Of a DNA stretch of 64,000 nucleotides, positions 55,153-64,000 are shown piece after piece. The stretch covers positions 65,921-129,920 of the forward strand of contig CAXAMN010021224.1 in the NCBI GenBank assembly GCA_963970005.1, read 5' to 3'. This DNA comes from Durusdinium trenchii. Its lineage: Eukaryota > Sar > Dinophyceae > Suessiales > Symbiodiniaceae. Position 1 is the first letter of the stretch; each line of letters begins with the position of its first letter. A program made the translations under genes and the position numbers. The notes beneath the pieces are model-generated. The model ran no database searches and was not told the origin of the DNA. It saw nothing but the letters and a program-made list of their open reading frames with translations.

Positions 55153-55400
55153 GGTAGCTGATGCTGCTGGTGCTTGGTAGCTGCTGCTGCTGCTTGGTAG
55201 CTGCTGCTGCTTGGTAGCTGCTGCCGCTGTTGCTTGGTAGCTGTTGCTGCTGCTGCTGCTGCTTGGTAGCTGCTGCTGCTGCTGCTGCTGCTGCTTGGTA
55301 GCTGCTGCTGCTGCTGCTTGGTAGCTGCTGCTGGTGCTGCTGCTTGCTAGCTACTCCTGCTGCTGCTTCTGCTGCTGCTTGGTAGCTTCTGCTTGCTGCC
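54516..55400. repeat. 0.9-kb CTG triplet array with CTTGGTAGC interruptions
   Basis: Dozens of runs of 3-11 CTG units separated by the regular spacer CTTGGTAG. Any ORF is poly-Leu, poly-Cys or poly-Ala. CTG/CAG arrays of this size form hairpins and are prone to length change. No gene is called across it. Confidence 0.95.
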
Positions 55401-56356
55401 GCTGCCGCTGCTGGTTACAGTTATTGTTGTTGTGGCTGTTGCTGCTGCGGTTGCTGGGGTGCTTGTGTGTTGCCATGTGTTGGCTGTGTTGGGGTCGTAT
55501 TGGGGGGGGCGCTGTTGGCACTCTCCTTTTCCCTTGGCCATGGCATGTTGGGATTCCCGGCCAGGCTTTTGCTGCCTAAAGAGCCCCAGCGTTGTTTCTT
55601 TGCCTAGCTTTCGCCACCCCTCTGGGCCACAAGTTAAACTAGATGGTTTTTTGTTGTTCCGGGATGTGTGCATGTGTTTTTGACGTGGCACGTGTTTTCG
55701 GTGTGGCGGCCGAACGCGCGATGGTGTGAGGTGCGGATGGTGCTCTACTTCATGGGATTAATATATAGCTTCATGGGCGTCAGTATAGTGCCTTGGGCAG
55801 TCGAAGTGCAGGGCAAAGACGTTACATGGCAACTTTTCGAAACGGTCATGGTGGTTTTGGCGATGGACAGGAACGGTGAATCGCTTGCGATTTTCAGCGG
55901 ATTCTTGATGCCACCTCCAATAGCAGATGCCTCACATAGTGGGTTTCCATGGTATTCCAAGGAGAATTGCTTGAACCGATGAACGGAAGTTTTCTATTTT
56001 TCCCCCCAGCAACCATCAGATTCTACTGGAAGACATCCCCTTTCCCTGAAGATGTTTACAGTGGATGGGGCAAGTATCTCAAGTTTTGCAAAAGATATTC
56101 TGCCCTCACTTGCCAGCTGCTTTTCTGTCAGCAGGTCCATTTGGGCCACAGCACATTTCCTGACCCTAATTAAGCTTGTGTTTGTGAAGAGTTATATCTT
56201 CAGCAAGAGTCGGAGTCGGACGGAGGGCATGTGCCCCAAATCCCCAAAACCATTCGAATCAAGATTTCGATGGACCATTCAGACCGAATGGATGGACCCA
56301 TTTCTGGATGATTCTTTGGGCTTGGATTGAGTGTGGACCATCCATTAGTGCTTCAG

Positions 56357-56476
56357 GTCACCTGCGGGCGCTCCCCTCACGGAACGAGCTCCTTCCTCAC
56401 GAGCTCTGACCACCGGTGCCAACGTCTCTTCGTTCGGTTTCCCCGCACGAAAGACCACCCATGGATGTTCAGCAGG
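56357..56476 (+). CDS. Candidate exon, strand not fully certain
   Basis: Acceptor GTGCTTCAG|G, donor AGG|GTCACC, 40 codons in phase 0 with about 80% G/C third positions: VTCGRSPHGTSSFLTSSDHR then CQRLFVRFPRTKDHPWMFSR. The minus strand gives another plausible peptide (AEHPWVVFRAGKPNEETLAP) with weaker codon bias. Confidence 0.4.
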
Positions 56477-56575
56477 GTCACCTAGGCACTTCGAAATCAA
56501 ATCCAATGATTTGACCCCCCCAGGGCGTGCGCGTTTGGGCGGTAGAACACACCCTCCCTCCTCTTTTGTTCGCAG

Positions 56576-56677
56576 CGGCTTGCAGCGACCGGCTCGCGAG
56601 GTGGCTGATTTGTTCATGTCAGCCATCGAGCGTGTCACCAGCGTGCAGCGCTGCGTGCAGATCGGGACCTCAAAGAG
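56576..56677 (+). CDS. Candidate exon with GTGAGC donor
   Basis: Follows a long pyrimidine tract ending GTTCGCAG (an AG|C acceptor). Encodes GLQRPAREVADLFMSAIERV then TSVQRCVQIGTSK, ending AG|GTGAGC. Helical; family not recognised. Confidence 0.6.
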
Positions 56678-56825
56678 GTGAGCCGAAAGAAGAGGGGAAG
56701 TGGTTTCGGGATCATCGAGCCGGTACGGGATCGGGACGGGTGCTTTTGCGTGGACGGGGCGTGGACGGGGCGTCCGGTGATACAAAGAAGTTGGGGGGTT
56801 CAGGCCAGTTGAAACATGTTTAAAC

Positions 56826-56895
56826 TGCTATCTACAGATGTGGCATTTTCAGCTGCTGAGTTGCAAAACGCAGAGAATACGGCAGAGAAGGTCGA
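56826..56895 (+). CDS. Weak candidate exon
   Basis: After TCTACAG the frame VAFSAAELQNAENTAEKVEL is open. The GT at 56891 would be the donor. Codons are less biased than in neighbouring candidates. Confidence 0.25.
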
Positions 56896-57483
56896 ACTTC
56901 TGCCTCTGGTGAACCGATTCACTGGGCCAGGATCGATTCCTCGGGGACACGTTGGGGTGGCCGGCGAGTGGCACATGGGGATGGAGTGGTTCGTCGCCCC
57001 CCCCGCCCTGGTCGATTCCAATGGACCACTGAAAAGCACTGGATTGAGGAACATGGTCGAAACCACGGATGAATTGTCAGGGTCCCTGTAAGTCAAACAT
57101 GTATTTCTACCAGTCCAAGGACCATGTAAAACCTGCTACTCGTCGAGTGCCTGCTTTTGCATGTTCTCAGACCCAGTGAGAGGGCTGAGTTGCGCTGTCG
57201 ACCTGTATGGAAATTGGGGCGTCGACCTAGAAACAAACCGACCTTCACAAGGTCCGCTTTGAGAGGCGTTGCACTTCACTTGGACTTCACACCTGTATGT
57301 TTGGAACTGAAGAGTGATATTACCAGAGCCCCTAAGGCCTCTAACGGTGGTCAAAGGACACCCCAAGAAAAACCTCTAAGGGGCCTCTCATTCGACACCC
57401 CCCCTACGGGCCCCTGGAAAAAGAGTCTATATTATAGTTAGTGTTTCGCTCTAGTCCTTTGGGTCATCACGTCCTTTCTGTTG

Positions 57484-57725
57484 ACGACGGGTGTGAGCGG
57501 AAGTTCCCGAGCCGAGCACGTGCGGACCTTCATCCCATGGGGCCGTCCGGATTTGGGGACCCCCAGATGGGGCGAAAAGAATGCCCATGCAACAAGAATG
57601 CCCATCGCATGGCCGTGGACATGCGTCGCGGTTCGCGTCACGTCACGGCCGGCCACAGGTTTCGCACAGCACCAGTGCCGCGGCTAGAAATGCGGCTGGA
57701 GAATGGGTGGTGGAGAAGTTGTTGT
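57484..57725 (+). CDS. Candidate exon, unidentified
   Basis: An open GC-rich frame containing CERKFPSRARADLHPMGPSG, then MAVDMRRGSRHVTAGHRFRT and RLEMRLENGWWRS, reaches GTGAGT at 57726. No clear acceptor, so the 5' edge is a guess. Product unknown. Confidence 0.4.
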
Positions 57726-57885
57726 GTGAGTCCTCTTGGACGAGAGCAGAGGGTTGGGAAAGGCCCTAGGTTTCAATGGGGTGACCTGGTTTCAGTCGGT
57801 GCTGGACAAAAACTGATATACGAGTAACTCTAGCTCTAGATCTCCCAAAGATGGGGTCTTTCAAGGTCCGGAACACGGTCCACCG

Positions 57886-57945
57886 ATGTTTAAGGCCGTC
57901 CGGTCTGCTTCGGCCGCAGTTCGGCCGCTGATCGTGGGCAGGGAC
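57886..57945 (+). CDS. Possible first exon with presequence-like start
   Basis: ATG at 57886 opens MFKAVRSASAAVRPLIVGR, basic and acid-poor like an organellar targeting peptide. A GA donor (AGG|GACTCT) follows at 57943. The ORF continues to 58542 but quickly loses codon bias. Speculative. Confidence 0.25.
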
Positions 57946-59331
57946 TCTTCACGGTCTTCATGGTCTTCATGTCTAGAGGCCCCGAACTTTCGCCCCGCGC
58001 GGAGTATAATAGACAGGTCGATGTCCGAACTGAAACCCCAAGGGGGGTCAGGATTCGCAGACGCTCCCGTGAAAATAGCCCTTTTCCTGGTCCCTCAAAA
58101 CCGGATTGGTGAGAAACCCCAGACCCTCCGGATTCGGGTCCAGGGTCGCATTTGGGCACCCACTTATTCTAAAGAATCCGGACCCGAAGCATTTGGAACG
58201 TGTCTTTTTCTTCGGGACCCCTTGCTATGGAGGTCGGCTCCGCTTGTAACATCCCAAGCAGTGTCTAGGCGTTTGTTCTTTTGTTTTGTAAGTTATGGAT
58301 TTGTTCAACCGAAAGGAAGCATCATTTACCAGGACCAACCTGTCTGGGTGTCTTGGCTCGACCACCCAGCTCACTACTATCCGGCTGTTCAGACAGGACA
58401 CCCAGACAGGATGGTCCAGGTGTGTCGATCCAGGTGGCTAATATTCAGTTCAGACAGCCGGAAGTGTGCCGTACTGGTCCAAAGACCCAGTAAATCCAAC
58501 TTCATTGAGTGTTTTAAGTATGACCAACTCCAGGAGAAATGAGATCTTTCAGCTGCAGGGGTGTTTCTTCCACATCTCGAATCTAGTGTTTTTTCCAGCT
58601 TTCGCCCATTAATGAGCCCATCTTATTGCTTATTGCGGTGCCGATCGCTAAGAGTCTGCTAAGGCGCAACGATTGTTACTAAGAAGCTTCAAAGACCTAA
58701 AAAAGCATCTTGTTATGGCCTCCACCCTGGTAGCGATGGCCTCCAACCTAGTAGCTTCTTGTTACTAGCAGCGATCAAAGATCATAGGAAGAATCGTTAT
58801 ATACTAGAAAGGTTTTGCATGTCATGTCCCGGGATCGCGGTCGCTGTTGTGAATTCCGTGGTATGAATCAACATACTTGGCCTCTCATGAATCAATGGCC
58901 GGTGCTCGGAAGGGGAGAACACCCTAGATTGGGTCAGCTAGGGGATCCCAAATAGTCCTTGCAAGGCTGGAGAACTAGTTTCAACGACAGCTCACTTGGC
59001 TGTGATCAGACTCTGGGGCAAGAAGCTGATCCCACAGTGGACAGAGCACAAGTGTTTTGGTGACAACTTGCTGTGTCGCCCATTAGTAAGCAGGTGACTG
59101 ATTCTGGTTGCTGAAGGTAGTTTTTTTTTTTCATTTTGCTTCTAGCAACAAGGTATACAGCCAACCAACAGAACTTGAATGAACCAGCAGCCACATGAGG
59201 ACCAGCCTGTGGTTCTCGTCCTGCCCTCAGATGTCCGGACCTTCCTGGCCACGACCGACTTCTGAGGTTTGGAATGAGACAGTGGCAACCTTGACTTTGA
59301 TGGCGCTTGGGTCGCTGGGGTGCGGAAACAG

Positions 59332-59426
59332 GGGACGAGGGCACGGAACGGGCAGCGCGTCGCAGGGTGGGCCAAGAAGCGCCGTTTCTGCGCGTCGTCG
59401 CGTGGTTCGAGTGTCGGGTGCACGTG
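59332..59426 (+). CDS. Candidate exon, unidentified
   Basis: Acceptor GAAACAG|G; about 85% G/C third positions over DEGTERAARRRVGQEAPFLR then VVAWFECRVHV, with donor GTG|GTTTCG. Other frames are open too because of GC content. Product unknown. Confidence 0.45.
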
Positions 59427-60214
59427 GTTTCGCCCTCCTTGGACCCCCCCCCAGAAGTTTGGGGTTCAACCCCAAAGAGGAGTCCCAACAACCAATCCAG
59501 GTCACCCTTGAAAGGTCACTGCTTCGACCCTCCAAAACGGATCCCCAAACATCGGGAGGATCCGGTACGAACGTTGCTTGAGACGACCCGTTTCCTGTCC
59601 AACCGGGGCACCGTGTCGCAGGGGTCGAAAGGGCCCCCTCACCGAGACGACCGAGACGATGCACCGCACAGCGACCTTCGGAGTTCAGGTGGAGTTCAGG
59701 GGGAATGAGGCCAGGAGCATGGCAGATGTAGGGGGTCGAAGTCCGAGGTGTGTGAAATGGTGATAGTATACCAGCACCCGACTGGACTCAGGTCTCCGAA
59801 ATGGAGGGTTGGGAAAGGCCCAAAAAGAGTTTTCAATTGGTGACCTGTTGGAGGTGCTGGTATATAATATCATATATATACAGACTTATACAGATATACA
59901 ATTATACACACACTTCTGAATCGGCTTAGCTGCTATACATGGGCCCTTACCAAGTGAACTTTCAGGGGAACGAACATTTTTTGAGGATATCACGAGCACC
60001 TTTTGGAGCATGGTGCCCGGCAGGGCCTGAAAATAGCAGACTCCTGATCCAAGGTCGATGATTCTTCCGGCTGATTCCATACACCTGGACGTCTTCCTTG
60101 GTTTTTGGTAAGTGCACTTGGGACCCTTGCCACCAGTTTGCGCCAGTTCCCTTGTCGCTCTTGTTCCGCTCTTTTTCTTCACCGATCGGTCCATCTGTCC
60201 CTGGGCCCTCCTAG

Positions 60215-60434
60215 GTCCTCAGCGCCGGAGATCATGCTTTCCCTCAACGACATCGTCAAGCGGACCTTCGTGCAGGGAAAGTTGGGAGCTTCCACCATTG
60301 CCACCTGGGCAGCAGGCGACCGCAAGGTCGTGCATGCGACCGCTCGGGTGGTGGTGGTGGTGGTGGTGGTGGTGGTCGAGCGCAAGGTCCCGGTTCGGGG
60401 TCGCAAGGGTGGGGCGGTCGACATCTCTGGTTGA
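60215..60434 (+). CDS. Candidate exon with a poly-valine run, possibly terminal
   Basis: Pyrimidine tract and CCTCCTAG|G. The frame SSAPEIMLSLNDIVKRTFVQ, GKLGASTIATWAAGDRKVVH is strongly G/C-ended. It runs into a GTG triplet repeat coding ten valines (60348-60377), then ERKVPVRGRKGGAVDISG and TGA at 60432-60434. Alternatively a GT within the repeat is the donor and the rest is intron. Product unknown. Confidence 0.5.
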
Positions 60435-61509
60435 AAAAGGCCTCCCCAAAGTGTCTTGATGGCACCAGATGCATTGCTTTCAGTTCCACGTTCCACTGTC
60501 TAGTGTTTTGCCCTATAGGGATCCACATGCCACATACCTTCTCAGAAGGTGTTTGGACCTCCAAGCATTCTCAACAATGTCTCCACTTGCCCTCTCAGAG
60601 GACCAATCCCTTTTTGCTTCCAGATAGCTTTCGGACCCCCCAGCATCCTCAAGGTTTGCAGGGCGCTCCTGCCCCGTAGAGGGGCCGGATTGACCTTGAG
60701 GTGGGGTCTGCAGCCTTCAATCTTTTCGTCATTGTGGCGGTGTGTATCAACACGATCCCCGCAGGCACGGGACAGACGACGCGTCAGCACGTGGAACAGC
60801 TGAGTTGACGCGACACATGTGAGCTGAGTGGACGATACGCACGCTGAGTTCTCGCAGTCGAACCACTGGGGAGAAGTCGGCGTTGGTCGTGCAGCTCAGG
60901 AACATGATGGGGTGTAGAACTCTAGCAGACAGAGGCTGAGGGTTGACAGCCGTACTAATCATTTGCAGTTCTGTTTTGTAGTTTTACTTTGATGGTTGAA
61001 TTCATTATATAAAACATTTCTATATTGCCTCCCGACAAGGAGCCCCGATTAAAGTGTTGTTCACATGATAACTTTTTGGAGTCCTAGTGGTCCTAATGGG
61101 GACGGAAGTGAGAGAAACCGGCAAACAAGAGGACTTTGGGGTTCCCGTATATTTTGTGACAGCGCTTGGAATAAGGGCCATCTCTTGCTGGAAACTTCTC
61201 GACTTTTCACGTCTTTGCAGTGGATTTGGATCCTCTCACGACACACCGGTCGCTGCCAACAAACTCGGTCCGAACTCACTGTGCCCACACCTGCACATCA
61301 GTCCCCCACCAGTTCAAGTGTTTGAACATCGGTTGCGTGGTTCGTAAGCCGCCTGTTGCAGCCCGGCAGCTCATGCGCGAACGCGGGACCATGCGGAAGC
61401 CTCCCTGTAACGGACGACTCGATGGACGACGTCTCGTCCACCTCACCGGCCACCGGACCGACGTGTTCGGGCCGATTGGTCCACTTCTGCGTCGGTGGCG
61501 CCGGCGCTA

Positions 61510-61660
61510 AGCCTTCCGGCAGCCTTGGATGTACAACTCGAGACGCTTGGAGGAATGACTTGCAGCTTTTCGGCCCCCACTGCGAGCACGAACCGAAGAT
61601 GTGAGGAGCAGGTTGCAAGAGCCCCGAAAGCAGCTGCTAAGCCTTCCGGCAACTGGAGAA
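61510..61660. repeat. GCTAAGCCTTCCGGCA repeated 131 bp apart
   Basis: The 16-mer occurs at about 61507 and 61638 within an open GC-rich region (61356-61719) where three plus frames and the minus strand all lack stops for long stretches. A duplicated exon-like segment is possible; no frame can be chosen. Confidence 0.4.
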
Positions 61661-61887
61661 CCATCTCTGCTTCAACGTTGAAAGACAGCATACACCTTGG
61701 CCTACCCTACCTCCAATAGGAACAAGATGGAACACGAAAAACTGAGTACCTAGGCCTACTAGTTATGCCTCATTGATGCTTTCTCTTGACGCAGATTGGG
61801 ACACGGCGCAAAAACAAGCAGAAACCAGCAGCAAATCAATCCAGAGTACTCCCACCACAAAGCTCTTTTCGACCTCCGGCGATTCAC

Positions 61888-61994
61888 ATGGCGATTTTGA
61901 CCTCTGACGTCCCGTCCGGCTTCCTGCCCGCGGCGCCGGATGCTGCAGACGTGGCGCGGTTCCGCACGGAGGCGCGGTTCCGCACGATGAAGAC
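61888..61994 (+). CDS. Candidate exon, possibly first exon
   Basis: From ATG at 61888 the frame MAILTSDVPSGFLPAAPDAA, DVARFRTEARFRTMK is strongly G/C-ended and stops at AC|GTGAGG. GCGCGGTTCCGCACG is duplicated in tandem within it. No acceptor is obvious upstream. Product unknown. Confidence 0.5.
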
Positions 61995-62349
61995 GTGAGG
62001 GCGACGAAGTCTCTTCGTCTTAGGGCTCCACCAGTCGTAGCTCCGAAACGAAGGTACAACTTGACTGGACCCTGAAAAAATCAACTCCCCAGTCTCACCG
62101 TCGAAACGAAGGTACGACTGGAGACCTAGAGTTGATGTCTGGAGCCATAGCCCTGGAGTAAGGATTGCCCATGATTCACCTATACCTTGAAGTCGTTTGT
62201 CTCATCTCGAAAGCACCCGAATTCATGTAGTCAAATATTCCTATACATAAATTGTCTGGTGACCAGAAATCATCGAATGAAGTGGTGGTCTTTTGACCAG
62301 GTCATCCCAGCTCGAGTGTTGACCATGTCCTTCATCTTCCCTTCAGCAG

Positions 62350-62514
62350 GTCGAAGAGCTGGAGTCCTCGATTGACGGCAGCACTGCTGCGCTCGCGTTG
62401 GCGCTTTCGAACTTCGCCGCTGCTTTGGGCCGCTCGGATGCTGCGGGTGGCGGGTTGGGCGGTGCGGGTCTTTTTGCGAAGAGAAGTGTAACACGAGTGT
62501 TTCATCGACTGTAG
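62350..62514 (+). CDS. Candidate terminal exon, Ala/Gly-rich
   Basis: Strong acceptor TTCCCTTCAGCAG|G. VEELESSIDGSTAALALALS, NFAAALGRSDAAGGGLGGAG, LFAKRSVTRVFHRL is open to TAG at 62512-62514 with high G/C third positions in its first two-thirds. Helical start; family not recognised. Confidence 0.55.
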   Translation, partial: VEELESSIDGSTAALALALSNFAAALGRSDAAGGGLGGAGLFAKRSVTRVFHRL

Positions 62515-63709
62515 ATCGCGAAGGGTGGCTTTTTGAATAGAAGGTGAGGGCTTTTTCAGGGGAGCACCTGGAAGATATGTGGCAAGAGATCGGTAAAGGG
62601 GAAGGTGAATTGCAGACATTGCAGAAGATTCCAGTACTTTGATCCTCAGTTTCCACATGTTTATATACTGTACATGTTTCTATACATAGATGTTGATGTT
62701 CACATACCTTCTTGTTCGCGCATGCTGGCTACCATCGATGGAGAATTGGCCCTTGGGGGAAGCCGAATGTGTTGACCCTCTTGGTGGGTGTCCAGGTGTT
62801 GCTTTTTGAGGTCTCTTCGTGCCGGTGGAACCATGGGTGACCTGTCAGTACTTGTCAGGGACCTGTCTCCACACCCATAAGAACACTCGGCCGAACTTGG
62901 GATCACACCGAACTTGGTTAAAGTTTCACGCTCCAGAATTAAGCAAGCATGAGAGGTTATAGTTGATGCGAAGCGGCTTCATTGTACAAGGATGTACAAG
63001 GTGAAAAAGCCCCAGAACTGGGGGGTCATCAACCCATGAAGCTTGGTCCAACGGACTTCCAGAGCCTCTGTGCACCAGTGTGTCACCTCCCACACCTGGA
63101 CACGGACCAGATCTCGACCGAGGTGCCTCGGGGGAGGAGGATGAAGCCTTAGAGGCCACGGGCCGAACTCCGTCGTGAAGGCAGTAGATGGCAGGTCGGT
63201 CAACCACATGGTGGAGTCCTGGTGGTGCAATGGGAAAGAAGCATCTGTTCTCCGTCATGCCACGTGGTTGGCTACAGGTGAAATGAACATGTTTGGTTTA
63301 GCCTTGCATCATACGATGGAACATCAATTCATAAGCCGGGCCTGTTGCTTTGGGGTCGCAGTTCTGGGCATTTTTGCAGATTTGACCACAGGAGCCTGGC
63401 AGATTTTCACTTCGCAGCCCTGGAAGTTTGTGTTTCTTTCTTTTTCTGAAAGCCGGAGGCCTATTTCAGGGCGAAGCAAGCACACGAGGCGGCCGGCAGC
63501 ACTTCCACCCCTTCCTATGCCGATGCTCGGAACGGGGTTGGACTGGGCGGACCTGGAGCGAGGGTGATGGGACCTTCATGAACCTGGTTGGACCGAATCA
63601 CCTGCTCGCTTCAGATCCAACCTACTTATACCGCATTACATCCCATTACTCTATGACTCCAAATCCAAACTCGGAGCTCAGACTTCCACCTGGGGACCCT
63701 CCAGACCAG

Positions 63710-63839
63710 ACGGGCCCGAGCTGGTTGGAGCCTCTCCGAACGGACGCTCCGCGCCGGCGGAGTCCCGAGGATGTGGCGTTGAATGTGGGGGACCACCTCA
63801 ACGAGCAGGGCCAACCAGCAGAGGCGCAGGCGCCTGCTG
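63710..63839 (+). CDS. Candidate exon near the window end
   Basis: G/C-ended frame TGPSWLEPLRTDAPRRRSPE, DVALNVGDHLNEQGQPAEAQ, APA with a G|GTTCCC donor. The acceptor CCAG|A is weak. 'LNVGDHLNEQGQPAEA' is reminiscent of a TPR-type helix pair, but the segment is too short to claim it. Confidence 0.45.
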
Positions 63840-64000
63840 GTTCCCCGCGTGCGCGTGTTGACCGTGGGACAAGCCGCGGGACGTGTTGAACCTTTGGAGG
63901 CGTGGTTTCGCTGCAGGGTGGATGACAGGTGTGACGCTACGCTTCCGGCGGTGCTTCACTGGGCTTTGGGTCAGTGAGCATACGCTAAAATTCACTGACA

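Noticed and set aside
54516-55579. Leu/Cys/Ala-rich ORFs across the CTG array
   Set aside because: They are produced by the triplet repeat in every frame and have no codon bias or motif.
57886-58542. 218-aa plus-strand ORF taken as one intact gene
   Set aside because: Only the first 20 or so codons have coding-like bias; the remainder contains dispersed-repeat sequence and no domain, so only a possible first exon is listed.

Overview
The window reads as nuclear DNA of a dinoflagellate. It has no prokaryotic operons and no long intact ORFs. Coding sequence is in very short exons (about 20-240 bp) scattered through introns of 58 bp to 2.6 kb, and all confident exons lie on the plus strand. Intron 5' ends are a near-even mix of GT, GC and GA, and intron 3' ends are almost always AG followed by an exonic G. 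This splice code is known from dinoflagellate genomes such as Symbiodiniaceae. The species cannot be named from the sequence alone.

The central feature is a complete cytochrome P450 gene at 21724-42199, plus strand. I reassembled it by eye from 23 exons whose reading phases agree across all 22 introns. It encodes, in order, a mitochondrial-type presequence, a proline-rich hinge, the C-helix W..xR, the I-helix AGLDTT, the K-helix ExxR, the PERF motif, and a heme loop FSFGPRMCMG followed by a mitochondrial-clan-like C-terminus. Exon 1 carries a 13-bp tandem duplication that puts the presequence out of frame with the rest and creates a new in-frame ATG.

Upstream (1-20877) lies a series of GC-rich, exon-like open segments on the same strand. 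They end in a probable terminal exon (20519-20877) of an unidentified gene, about 0.83 kb before the likely trans-splice acceptor of the P450. Downstream (42.7-64 kb) there are more plus-strand candidate exons from at least two unidentified genes. The best are 51631-51692, 52187-52236, 53037-53131, 56576-56677, 60215-60434, 61888-61994 and 62350-62514. Several neighbours have compatible phases, but I do not recognise the products.

The rest is repeats: several families of short palindromic (hairpin/MITE-like) elements, a CTAGTAGC-rich dispersed family, a 0.4-kb direct duplication inside intron 8, an AT-rich island inside intron 7, a 24-bp minisatellite in intron 4, a 0.5-kb ACT triplet array in intron 21, and a 0.9-kb CTG-rich array at 54.5-55.4 kb. 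I saw no rRNA, tRNA, CRISPR array, spliced-leader RNA gene or reverse-transcriptase ORF.
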